Below are positions 11,531 to 23,477 of a stretch of DNA of 64,000 bases, piece after piece. Origin of the DNA: Bombardia bombarda (lineage: Eukaryota > Ascomycota > Sordariomycetes > Sordariales > Lasiosphaeriaceae). The stretch spans positions 434,001-498,000 of the forward strand of contig JAULSR010000006.1 in the NCBI GenBank assembly GCA_030512295.1, in the 5' to 3' direction. The stretch's first letter is position 1; each line of letters starts with the position of its first letter. The notes under the pieces are model-generated. The model was not told the origin of the DNA, made no database searches, and was given only the letters and a program-made list of their open reading frames with translations. A program made the position numbers and the translations under genes.

Positions 11531-13360
11531 ATGATGCACCCTGTAATCCTTCTGATTGGAGGCGCCGTTGTCGTGCTGGCGGCCTGGATCTTTCGAGATG
11601 TCTTCACTCTCCCGGGGTTGCGAGCCAAGAACCTTCCACCCGGTATGTTGACTACTTGTGTGGTGAATTTGATGCTGAGAAACAATTAGACAGAGAACCT
11701 TGTTACGGTTGCTGACAGTGAGACTCCAGGACCTCCAGCGTTGCCTTTGCTCGGCAATCTCACGCACATACCTAAAACTGGAATTCATCTGAGGTCTGTA
11801 AAGCTTCAATCGCATCGCTCACACCTGCCTCCGCCTGCTTCCGAACGTCTCTGACCATTCCATCTATCCAGATTCGCGGAATGGGCAAATCAATACGGCT
11901 CCGTCTTCTCCCTCAAAATCGGCCACGGCACCATCGTCGTACTCTCCTCCTTCTACCACGCCACCGAGCTCCTAGACAAGCGCTCCCTCCACTACAGCAA
12001 CCGTCCCCCATCCCACGTCGTTGGAAAACTCGTCTTTCGCGGCGACCACCCTATGTTCATGGACCCGGATGAACGGTGGAAGCTGCGCCGTAAGCTCTAT
12101 AACCAGCTGATCAGCGGGACGCGCTGCACAAAAGATCACATGCCCCTTATCGAGGCCGAGTCGGTCCAGCTCCTGCGCGACCTCTGTCTCGAGCCCGAGG
12201 GGCTCATGCGCCACCCAGGGCGCGTCAGCAACAGTATCATCATGACTCTGGTCTTCGGCATCCGCACGCCCCGCTACGACACCCACCACTACGCCGAGCT
12301 GAACCGCATCATGGACGCCCTCAGCGAGCTGGGCGAGACCGGTGCCACCCCGCCCGTTGACATCGTGCCTCTTCTGAAGTATCTACCTGAATTCTTGTGG
12401 GGAAACTGGAAGACGCGCGCTGCCAAGCTGAGCGACGAGATGGCGGGTCTCTACGGCCCTCTTATTGCGCGGGTTGTCGAGCGCCGGGAGAAGATTGGGA
12501 GGTCGGCCACGTTTCTTGATGGAGTACTGGACCAACAGGAGAAGTTGAGGCTGACGCAGAATGAGATTGAGGTCATGTGTGGAAATTTGATGGAAGGGGG
12601 CACCGACACTATGGCCTCGACACTGCTTTCTTTCTTCCAGGCTATGGCCAACTTCCCAGAAGTGCAGAAGGAGGCGCAGAGACAGATGGATCTGGTCTTT
12701 GACGAGCAAGCGATGCCGGCATGGAGCGACTTTGAGAAGTTGCCCTATGTAAACATGATTATCAAGGAGACGTTGAGGTGGCGTCCTCCTGGGCCGGGTG
12801 GCTTCCCCCATGCGGCAGCAAAAGGTAAGGCTCTACAACTCCCAAAACTCCAGCACTAGAACGCGCCTAACATACAAATTGTAGATGACGTGATCGACGG
12901 CATGAAAATCCCCAAGGGCACCGCCGTGTTCCTCAACATCTGGGGCTTGCACCACGATGCGGTGCGCTTTGCACAGCCCGAGATATTCGACCCATCCCGC
13001 TATGAAGGTATGACCCAGCTGGCTTCCGTCTACGCCAACTCGAGCGACTGCGAGAAGCGCGACCACTGGGGCTACGGCGCCGGTCGCCGCATCTGCCCGG
13101 GCATCCACCTGGCCGAGCGTGCCCTATTTGTCGCCGTTGCGCGCATGATCTGGGCGTTTGACTTTTTGCCAAAGATCGATGCTGCTACGGGCAAGCCGAT
13201 CCCTATCAATATTGATCCTGCTACGGGGTATCATGATGGATTTCTCAGTCATCATAACGACTTTGAGGTGGACATTCGGGTCCGGTCGGAGAGGCGGAAG
13301 GAAGTTATCTTTTCTGAGATGGCGAGGGCGGAGGTGGAGGTTTTTAGCAACTGTTCCTAG
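11531..13360 (+). CDS. Cytochrome P450 monooxygenase, membrane anchored
   Basis: Four exons (11531..11642, 11731..11794, 11872..12824, 12885..13360) give 534 residues. Residues 1-25 form an ER membrane anchor, followed by the proline hinge LPPGPPALPLLGN. The I-helix motif EGGTDTMAS, the K-helix KETLRWRPPGP (ExxR) and the haem-binding WGYGAGRRICPG with the ligand Cys near 447 are all in place, so it should be active. The sequence resembles the CYP2-like fungal group annotated as O-methylsterigmatocystin oxidoreductase (CYP64) and relatives; that is a family label, not a substrate. It is the only plus-strand gene in the putative cluster and faces the cupin. The AflR-like regulator at 19151 is the nearest transcription factor. 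Confidence 0.93.
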
Positions 13361-15941
13361 ATCAGTACAGATACTAGAATATGATCGATAGCTGGATGGG
13401 TACTTTTGGATATACAGCGTAGTAGTAGAGATATGAAGAGCAAGAAAAGGACTATGTACGTGCTACATACGTCAATAGTACGAGACAGAGAATTCAGGAG
13501 AAGCTATCTCGGTGTCAATCGTGACTTTGATCCTCTTCCTATAGTTGACCTATATTTGTAGCAAACTATGAGCTTACAAGATTATATGATGTCTCTCTGA
13601 CCAAGGTAACGTGCTCCTTAAAGACGTGAGTGCTACCCGTGACAGTAAGTCCAAACGCCAAAACTACGTGATATGCTCACAGATACGACGAGTATGCCCC
13701 TTCAGCTGCCCGATACCTGACTACAGTCAGGGTCCAAAAGTCTAGCCCCAAGAGCCATTTAACACTAGAACTTGCGATTTTCACTTGCTACAAATTACCC
13801 CTTTTTGAGGCACAATTACCAAGGTAATGATGAACTTCTACAATTTATAGTTATAGCTATCGATGCTGCCTAACAAGATGTACCGCTGTTAGTGACCCTT
13901 ATTTTTAGTATAGCAAAATTGGTCGCTCTACATACCCTAGTAACAGAGAATCTCCCTAGGTACCTGGTCGCATAGTTTTAAGCAAATGGCGCCAGGCTTT
14001 TGGTCCCCAACTTTCTCTTATGTTTTTGCTACTTCACAGACAAGCAAAACAGGGCGCAGTTATTTCCACGCGACATGTATAATATACATTGGGGTCTCGT
14101 ATTCGATTTCCCTTTGCTGTATAGATGATGGATGGCAGAATTCATGTTATCGGGCATAACCGTTGGGGGCCAAAACACGGAGTAATTATCCCCTAGCCTC
14201 GGCGGAATTGAACCACCGGACACGGAGTTCACGACGTATGAGGCAAGAATGGATTGATAGGTAGCCGGCCGCCGCCGCCGACAAAGAGAGGACATAGCCT
14301 GCCGCAGAAGACTTCCTTGACATCTATTTGCAAACATTTGAATCGGCCCGGCAACCCGTATATGTACCAGTCTCCATCCTTGGATTATGTATGCACATTC
14401 CTTCCTGGAGCGCCCGCACATCTGATGTTGATGTCTCTCTGCAAGTTCACCAAAGCTACGTGGCCCTGCAGCTGAGCAGCGAGTGCATCGATTTGTTCAC
14501 TCCGAGTGGCCCCAGCATGCTGTAAGCAGGGAGTTTATCAGCAGTTATTCCAGGTAGTATTCTGATCGCTAATTGGCGGAATTGGTTCTAAGTTTCTGCC
14601 TATTATGTAGCTCGAGCTTGGCCATGGTACGGGATTCAATGCCCACGGTTGTGTGCGGCACAGTACAGCGACCCTTCCTTCCGCACAGAAGTTGGAGGCT
14701 CTTGTTGCACGCGGTGGAGCACGCACCTGATGCATGCGTGCAAGCAGTGACAGTTGAAGCAAAGTGCATGAAGAACCTTACTTATATATTGCAACGTTGA
14801 ACGGGATATTCTCGCCTTATCAGCGAGTGAGTGGTGGCGTGCGTCGTACACCAGTGTTGTATTTCGCAGCTGGGGGTCAAACGAGCCTCCAGTCTTTTCA
14901 AATCGAGAACCAAGACTTGTGCTCATCCAAAGGCAATACATGTACACATAGTGCCAGGATGAGATCATGTATGGTTCTGCATGATGCTGCAGCCGTGTGA
15001 TTTATGAGTATCTATGGCGAGGAAAGGTTGTCCTGGATCAGAGTTGGGACAGTACATCTGATGGAAGCCGTTCGGACGTTTGGTCGTCCATTCGATTAGG
15101 CATGGAATGAGTGGTGGCTTTAGTGACGACACTAATACAAACATAGGTCGAGCAAGTTAGTTCCTTTCAGGTTACGCTAATGATGCGGCTAACGGCGCGG
15201 TCCGAGGGAGCGAAGGGCCTAGAATACCTTCCATGTCTAGTGTCCGTCGCTAACAGGTCAGCCCATGAGTGCTAAATCTCAAAGCGGATTTGCCGGGAAG
15301 TCGAAGTAAGCACTCTCTCGAGGCACCTCTCAAAGTCCCATTTGAATGGAATGGGACAAAACGCATACGTCGGATGGCATGGTGTGATTAATGGACCCTG
15401 TCCAATAATAGCAAATCAAGCAGCGATAAGGTTCAGGCTTGTTCTTTAGGCCACATGAAGATTTACTCGGATGACAAGTACCTGCCAGTAAGATAGGTAC
15501 TTCGAGAATACTTGTCGATTGGAACTGTCGCCGTATTGAGTATACTGAACACCACGATTAGAATCGAATTTCAGACTTATACATCATGATCGATCTTGCA
15601 AATGCGGTTACACTTTAGCATAGAATAAATATCTGGAAAGTTCTCTCAAAGGGGTATTATTATTACATGCGCATTGCAGAAATTTAAAGTTGCAGGGTGT
15701 TTGAAGCTATCAGATCCTTTTTGAGGGTGTACGTTTAGACACGGAGCGCCCCACCGCTGTCAGGTTTTCCTCAGCCTTCTTGGGCGTCCTGAGGGCGTCC
15801 CAACTCCGGATCGCTTCCGCTCTTTTCTCAATCTTTATGTAAGCCGCATTAACCCCTGTTGTCTCCTGGTTATCTCCGGCGCAATTCCCTAGCCCTACCC
15901 CTCAAGGTCCTCACACGCCAAGGTAAATACATACATACATA
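13361..15941. other. Gene-free region downstream of the P450
   Basis: About 2.6 kb with no credible gene. Small ORFs lack family-like motifs. Short palindromic CCTAGGTACC-type motifs occur (near 13957). The stretch ends in a CATA microsatellite (about 15928-15941) that abuts the TIR element. Confidence 0.5.
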
Positions 15942-16417
15942 CAGCATGGAGCAATAATTCAGGCAACAACCCCATTATTACCACGGCAAGTGGGTGGCAA
16001 AAAAAGGCGAGACACCAAAAGTGTCCGTGCCCGCAAAAGTGTCAATTTCGGGAGTATCCAAGCACTAATCTCTCTACCAAAGCTACTATAAACTCTTCCA
16101 AAACTTGCAGGCTAAAAGTCCCAAAGTCTTTTAGTAGGAGAGAATTTCCCTGGAATTTTTGAGGCTGGTTAACGTGACTTGGTTGTCGTTGACTGATTTT
16201 GGTGTTCCGCTTTTTTTGTCACCCACTTGCACGGAACAGGCGTTCTGACATGGCTCGCACCTTCCACCTTCCGCGTTCTACTGCAGCAAACCTTCAATTG
16301 ACCCGCTGTTAGTGGAGCTCATTTTTTCTTCACGGTTGGTGTGGGTACAATAACTACAATGCCCAAACAGTTTGGCGGTAAAACCGGGGTTGTTGCCAGA
16401 CTTCTCGCGCCATGCTG
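15942..16417. mobile_element. TIR element family 1, copy B (interrupted by a second element)
   Basis: The left end CAGCATGGAGCAATAATTC (15942) and right end GCGCCATGCTG (ending 16417) are inverted repeats about 35 bp long that share CAACAACCCC at their inner edge, flanked on both sides by TA. A TA duplication is typical of Tc1/mariner elements. The core near 16305 (CCGCTGTTAGTGGAGCTCAT) matches copies A and C. At 476 bp this copy is longer than the others because a second element lies inside it (15987..16229). No transposase is encoded. Confidence 0.8.
15987..16229. mobile_element. TIR element family 2, nested in copy B
   Basis: The left end CAAGTGGGTGGCAAAAAAAG is repeated inverted at the right end (TTTTTTGTCACCCACTTG, ending 16229). 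The inverted repeats run about 33 bp and include the inner ACACCAAAA. A 5-bp direct repeat CACGG (15982-15986 and 16230-16234) flanks it, fitting a target duplication. It is 243 bp, with no ORF. Removing it restores copy B to about 228-233 bp, close to copies A and C. Confidence 0.78.
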
Positions 16418-19150
16418 TATCTCACTGAACATAATTTCACTTGCAGAGTTGTTCGCTGAGCCCATCACCTCATATCTACTCACATTTCGCTTCCAAATAC
16501 TGCTTTGATGATGAGATTATGGCCGGGTGTACTTAAAAAGGAAGCAAAAGTCGAGAGAATAGATACAATAGCATGTTCGACCGGCCTCCTGTTTCTGGGT
16601 AGTATTCATGCTTGGTACGGGCTGAGATAGGTAGCCGTCGTGCAGCAGCCCATGGAATGCCATGTCGGCAGTATCCCTGCCTTGAAGATAGCCTGAAAGG
16701 GCTGAGATACTGCCGATCCAGAGCCCGACACAGCGGGTAGCGGGGTCTCGATGGGGGTCCATATGTCGGCTGGTGACGGTTAGCGATGGTTTGAGCTGTA
16801 TCTGACATGCAATTGAAGGCAGGCACAACCCACACCTAACTATGCTCCGCTGGTGGATCGGATGTAAAATTAGCAGACAACAAATTGGGGAGTTCTTGCT
16901 TGGCTTGGCAGTTTCCATTGGAAACTTGGGGGTCTCCATGGGCCCCTCCAGCCGGGGGTAATCGTGAGGGTGGGTGTCCCGTCAGACTGGCAGCCTCCAC
17001 AACACCAGTTACCAGTGCCGAAGAATCCCATGCTCGTGCAACTCAGGACGGTAGGAGGGCCGAACACTGGGAGAATGTGTGCATAGGTGGAGATGGATGC
17101 CGGCTCCGAATATGTTTTGTGCTGACTGGACATTGAATTGACTTCAGTTGGAAATAGGGCTGTGACGTGCACTTGACAAAAAGTATGGAAGAAATATGGC
17201 CAAAACATCACGATGCATGGCCCATGGATAAAGCAGGATGACATGAGATGGGAAAAGGAAAAGTTCAACAAAACTCTGGGGCTTGGACGGTATAAAGAAA
17301 TCTCAGAGACGGATTCCGTCCGCTACCGGCCCCTCTTGACCAGGTAGCGCGGCGGCTATGAGGCACAGCCGTCGATTTCCTACAGCACATACAGGAGATA
17401 ATGACCCCATACCAAGACTTCTGTCTTACTCACCGCCTTATCGCCTCTAGCTCGCGTCTTGAATCGACTGTTAGTCTTTTTTCTGAGTACTGTAGGGTGA
17501 CGTTCCGAAGCAATTGCTTCTATGGTGAGCTAAGGTACCTACCTAGTCAACCCCACAGCCAGACTTTGGCGTTCTTGAAAGTAAGCTAGGTACATCGTGG
17601 ACGGAGATAATCCATTATCAGTTTTGCCTGTTGAATGAATAGTGGCTGTGATAGGTGCGGATGCTAATCTGCTGCTTACATGTGTGGGGGACTGTACAGT
17701 AATCCATCTATAATCATGGTCACAAAGTATGGCAACATATTGTACCTCAAAGTTGTGTATTCAACAATTTTCTATTCTCTTGGTACGAGGTGATGTCGGT
17801 TCGATTTCGACAAGTGTTTCTTGAAAAGCAAACACCCATGCTGGCAATCTTTGCCATAGATGGCGGTGCGAACCGAGATCAAGAGGCTTGTTTAGTTAGC
17901 GTCGATCTCGCACGGTACGCTCGACCGCAACCGCTGGAGCTGTTCCATCGTGTGCAGTATCCGCACAGCGATGGGTAAATGCACCGACCGGGTGTACGAA
18001 GTACAGTACATACAGGATACATGCCAAGGGTCGTTCCTTCTACGAGGCTCGTCGCCTGTCATAACTGCTACCCCGCATGGTGGCGTGCGCCACCGCAATG
18101 CTTGGTGCAGCTTTCGTCTGTCCTCACAATTCCGACCATACTTTTGTTGGTTATAAGAAGATTTTTAGAGAACGAGGCTATCGCGGAAGGCCAATCTTGG
18201 CCATTTGAAACTATCTTTACTAAATTTGGTTACTGATTAGTAAGTCTGCACCTACGCACCTAGGCTAGGAACAGAGATATCTTGACGGCGACGACAGCGA
18301 CCTCCCTGCACAGTACAAGTTTGGCCTCGGAGTCGTCCGAGATTCTTCCTGTTTCCTATTCTAAACTGAAGGAGGGCCATCCATGTGACTGAAGCGAACA
18401 GCCGAAGGAATGTGGCCTGAGGATCCAGGGCTCACACGGGGAAACGCCGCATCATCCGAAGTTAAAATGCTGATAGGTGCGACTCCAATAGGCGAGTTAG
18501 TAGCGAGTCACTTGGGCGTTGACGTCTTGTAGCACAGCATGAAGAGACAAACCTAAGACCTACACCACACGGACTGACCCGCAAGTTTGCCAGCGGCACA
18601 GCCACCCATGGATCTTGAGGTAGGTTAGATTTGGAAGTACCAAAGTATTTGACCCTCCTCCATGTGGTAAATCCTTGGCGAGAATGCTAGGTAGAAGGTA
18701 AGGTAGGTAAGGTATCAGGTAATCTGGGTTAGGTACCTGGTGACCTCTGTGGGAGCTCTCTCAGCACAGTTCTGGAGCTTGGGTAGCTCCTTCCTCTGCT
18801 GTACCGGGATGCCCTGTTCGAGCATTATGTGAGATACAATGCATTCAATTGCAGTTTCCCCTAGTCCGGATTGCGTCTTGTCTAACTTACCTTACTTAGG
18901 TTCGTACCTTAGCCACCCACCATGGGTACCTACCTCGGTAAGGCGCTTGCCTTTATAACCATCACACACTCCTGTCTCTACAGATTGGGAGCCGTGATCC
19001 GCGAAGCTCAGGATCATCATCCACACCGAAATTTTACACCTCAACTGTCAGCAAAATAGCTACCTCATACCCGTACTCACCTTCGACTTCAGCTTAGTGG
19101 CGGTGAGCTTCCATGCATGTTACTGCCAGCGAGATCACATAGGACAGAAG
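16418..19150. other. Gene-free region upstream of the AflR-like gene
   Basis: About 2.7 kb. No ORF here has domain-like features or coherent splice sites. Motifs of the type GGTACCTA / TACCTAGG recur (near 17535, 18690-18740, 18925). The last few hundred bases should hold the promoter of the regulator at 19151. Confidence 0.5.
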
Positions 19151-20673
19151 ATGGCCGACAGCATTGTGGCGGCGGCACAAGAGGGCGCCGCCTTCGTGGA
19201 CGGAAAAGTGGCCAAACTACGCGCATCGTGCGACGCCTGTAACGAGTCCAAGGTGCGGTGCAGCCAGGCGAAGCCCAAATGCGCGCGCTGTGAAAAGCAG
19301 GGCATGATGTGTATCTACGGCTTGTCACGCCGCAGCCACAAATCGGCTCCGCGCATCGGCGAGATGCAGACGGCAAGAGGAGGACGAGGGCATGAACATG
19401 GACATGGACATGGACATGCGACGACACCGCCTTCCCCTACTGCCGGAGTTCCTCAAGCCATCCTAGACTTCAAGATGGGCTCGTCTCCACCCGTGACAAG
19501 GTCATATGGTCCCTTATACGGCGGTGCCGGCTATGGCAGGAGTAGTGGCAGCAGCAGCAGCAGTACCCGACACCGTCACAGCCATCACCACACCACGAGC
19601 AGCAGCTACAGCAGCACCGGATCTATTTCTGGCTCTGGCTCGGGAGCTCCTAGCATCGCCGGTACCGCCAGTACCACCACTACCGTCTCTCCAGCCGACA
19701 CAACAGGCCATGACGCGAGCTCTGCCCGCGTTGCGCCAGGCCTGCTTCACGACTTCGACATGTACGTCCAACAAGCCACCGACTCCATCGACGTGTCTAC
19801 CTCGCTCGGCTTTTCACTCGATCACATGGACGCTATGTCTTCGGCAGCCTATGACTCCTTCCTCGACATGGAGCTTGGTAACCCCATGTCGTTACCTAGT
19901 CCATCTGACCACGATATGGGAGCAAGCTCCTACAGCGCCTTTATAGCCTCTGGCGATTGGGATAAGCGGCCAAGTTTTTCGGAGAGCAATCCGTGTAGTT
20001 GCACTTCACGCGTCATTGACCAGCTTCAATCGATTCCGACCTCCTTTCAACACCAAAACGCCTCCTTTGATGTTCAGCTTGCCCAACTGCGACGCGCCAT
20101 CAAGCTTGCCGAGGATTCAATCCGCTGTGACTGCGCCTCCTGGGATGAAATGGCTATTAGTAAGTATCTCTCCTCTTAAATGCCACATTCGCCGTCCTCC
20201 ACTCAAGTATTGACTAACTGCTGACTCAAACCCGCCACATAGTGACCATAGGCATCCTAGTCGGCCGCGTCGTTGAAGGCTTTGAGACAAGTCTCTCCAA
20301 GGCGAGCCCCTCGACTGGGCCGTCAAACTCAGGGACAGCAGGCGGAAGCTCAAGCGGACAGTCGTCTGGCGCTATAGCACCCAAGCTCTCGTGGGGCGTG
20401 CTGCAGATCGAACACGAGGACGAGGAAGACCTTCGACAGCATTTGTGGCTCTGGCAATTCCAAAAGCTTGAGAGGCTACTCAACCAGTTCAGTGCTTCTG
20501 TCCGTCGAGCAAGGATCGCACATGGCGCAGCTAAATCTGCACATGTCAAAGCCTGCGAGGGCATGTACATATGGCTAGAGCAAAAGTCAAGGCTTGTGAG
20601 AGAGCAATATTTCACCCAAGATGCCGCGAGCGGAAGCGCAATGTTGGGATCCAGAAAACAGTCACTGCGCTAA
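19151..20673 (+). CDS. Zn2Cys6 transcription factor, AflR-like
   Basis: Two exons (19151..20159, 20243..20673) give 479 residues; the intron has a GTAAGT donor and TAG acceptor. The binuclear zinc cluster sits at the N-terminus with Cys 27, 30, 37, 44, 47 and 54, in the exact C-x2-C-x6-C-x6-C-x2-C-x6-C spacing. It is followed by the SRRSHKSAPRIG linker typical of AflR proteins. The middle is Ser/His/Gly rich, with an HGHGHGH run encoded by a hexanucleotide repeat. The C-terminal half has the weakly conserved AflR regulatory domain (GILVGRVVEGFE). AflR-type factors turn on specialised-metabolite gene clusters. The nearest candidate targets are the P450 and cupin, about 6-9 kb upstream; control of them is inference. 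An in-frame ATG at 19097 is possible, but 19151 is nearer the zinc cluster. Confidence 0.9.
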
Positions 20674-23477
20674 AATTCAAGAAAGAGACTTGGCGGGTAT
20701 TTGAAACAAAGTTTTAAGACGGAAAGTCCGGATGGGCATAGAAGACAGCGGACTCTTGATGAATCCGGGCGGCGTTTATGACGGCGCGGTCAACTGCCAC
20801 ACTTCCATTGCACCGGAAAGATGGCTTCCGAGGGATGCATCACAATGGGGATTATTGGGCTGTGCCGGGACAGATGCATTGGTGGAAAAGCTCCCCAGCA
20901 CCCATCTGACCGACAGATCATGTGGTTTCACTAAACAATGAGTGCCGTTCAACACCCATGGTCAATTACCTACCTATCAACTGCGACACACACTGCCTAT
21001 ATCAGTGTCAACAATACCTACCTACATACACGATAGAATGTATGACATGTATATATTATGGCACTTTATTCCAAGAGTTGGAGCAGCGCGCCTTGTACAT
21101 ATTTGACAAGGACTCTAGCATATAACAAGAAGCGAAGCGTTGTTACTCATGTAAGACATGATGTTAAGAATATAACAAAGAAGTTAGATACCCAAAAAAA
21201 TGGAAAAGACATTTCAGACTACAACCACTGACTCCTTAGGTTGCTGACTACGAAAGACCGTTGAATCATGCCATTCCAATAGCTCTCTTGGACTCTACTA
21301 GCTTAATCCAGAACGAGTAGGTTTTTCCGAAGAGTTTCATCGGACCTGGCAATGCAATACTGTGGAAACATTGGTGTAGTAGAATAATACAAGAGTGATG
21401 GGAGTGGATAGGAGTGAGATTTTGACGTGGGATGATTTTGAAATGTGAGGGGTCCTGCTGACGGACCAGGTATGGTATGATTTCGCCCAGACGATACAGG
21501 TATCAAGTACTATCAGCCAACGTGAATGTATTCGATACCCACCTTGACTATCGCCGTATAAGCACGGATTCAATCGTAACACAGTTAGTTCTAAATAGCT
21601 TGACATTCTCCAGGTTCAACCTTGATATTAGCTCGGATTATTATCAACACTGGGACTACTTGCCATCGGGTTATTGGTAAGCTGACTTTAGTCTCGTTAC
21701 GCGTCTCCTACGGTACTTAGCAAATGGGCGATTCGTCACCGTGCTACGCCAGTTGAAGCTTTACATACTGATCGGCTTAGAATTACACCGAGAGTAGAAT
21801 AAGCTATGGGGGCGAGACCAACTGCCTTGGCTGCAGACAAGGAGGTATCACTCATTCAAGACCCCAGCCAAGACACGCAGCCATGGTACTTTTAATATTC
21901 TTAGATATCAGCTTCCAGGTTTTCACATAGGGGAATAAAGCTTTGCCAGACTGGAAGATTCTAATAGCATGTACGGAACTCATTTAAGCTTCACTGTGCT
22001 TCCCCATATCAGCCCCTTTCCCCATGCCCCTATTTAAAACACGCATGTCATGATAAACAAACGTACATGTGTTACTCAAAGATGCTATGTAGCCCCAATC
22101 AATTTGTCGAAACACCGGTTATCAGCTGACTAAGGTACCTACATGGAATTTTTAAAGGATCAATAATCTGACCACCAGCAGAGCGTCCAGAACTCCGAGA
22201 AACAAAACTGGAAATGATGACGCGCCTCGGGAAGGATTAAAGTTCCCCTGTATTTTCATCTCATATCTGAGTGGTCAATTTGTTCAATTGTGCCGGGATC
22301 GGATACCTGCACGGATACTGGGGGGAGGGTGTGCCAGTGGGCAAAGACACTCATGGGAGAAATAAGACGCCTGGAAAATATGCAAGGCCCATCACAACCG
22401 TCCCCGACATACATGACCGTCACTCGCCATCGGCCCACGACAAAAGGTCACAACGGAGTTATCCAGCAGTAACCCCGACCAACGAGACATCCCAATTAAT
22501 CCAAATAGCAGTCCCCCCATTCAATTTCATCTCCTTTGAAAGAAGCCAACGTGCAGATTAACAAGCTTCGATAAGTGACAGAGGGAAAGAAGGCAAAAAT
22601 AAAGCGGGCCGACCAGCAGTCAGTGTAACTGACCGGTTAAGTCTACACACCCACTACTACATATAAGCATGCAATGCATGACGCAAGGATCCTGTGCAGA
22701 CCCTTACCTCTGGATTACCCACACAATACGGAATATGGCCGCTCGCTGCCAAGGATGCCATTGCCATACCATGATACCCGTGGCATTCCATCCCCCACTT
22801 TCCACACCACATACCACGCGACACATGCCCGATTATTCCCCTGATGTTTGATACTACTAAGGTACCTACTGCCTACACACCCAATTAAAAAACGGATCAC
22901 AGTGCAGTTGCCGACGTACATGCTGCTGCTACATTGTGCCAACACATCACCCTCAACTACGAACACCTACGGTCAAGGTGGCAGCAGTAGAATCACTTGA
23001 TTAGTACTTCATGCACATTCCCATGCCTATGATGTCTATTTCCATTCCCATTTCCCATTTCCCGTGCCCCTTGTCTTCCTAGATGCCCGTCTAGAATACC
23101 CGCCGACTGTGTCAGGTCGGACAGTTAAACAAAGTGGGCCTTTGCTTACTATCTACAAGGTAGACAGATGCCGATGGAAGTTGGGGGCGAGATCTGATGA
23201 CGCAAGTGACAATGCCCGAACAACACGGCTATTACACAACCAGATTGACCTGCAAAGAAAAAGAAGCAAAGCGAAATCGCGATTGATACGTGTGCTTCAA
23301 GGCCATGTATACGTACCTATCTATCAATCCACGTCATGTCAGAGGCAGTAAACCAGCGTCATCCTCCATGTTCTTCCAGCTTGCACAGCTATCAGAACTT
23401 GAAGCTTGTCCGCCTCGTATCTACACACAAATCTCCCCCTATCTTGCCTACCTCACCTAGGTAGAGGGGCAATCATC
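20674..23477. other. Gene-free region, about 2.8 kb
   Basis: No credible coding feature. Several GGTACCTAC-type motifs (near 22133 and 22860) and AT-rich blocks occur. The end must contain the promoter of the SDR at 23478. Confidence 0.5.

Noticed and set aside
16517..16939. 140-codon minus-strand ORF in the gene-free region
   Set aside because: No domain, no conserved pattern, no splice context.
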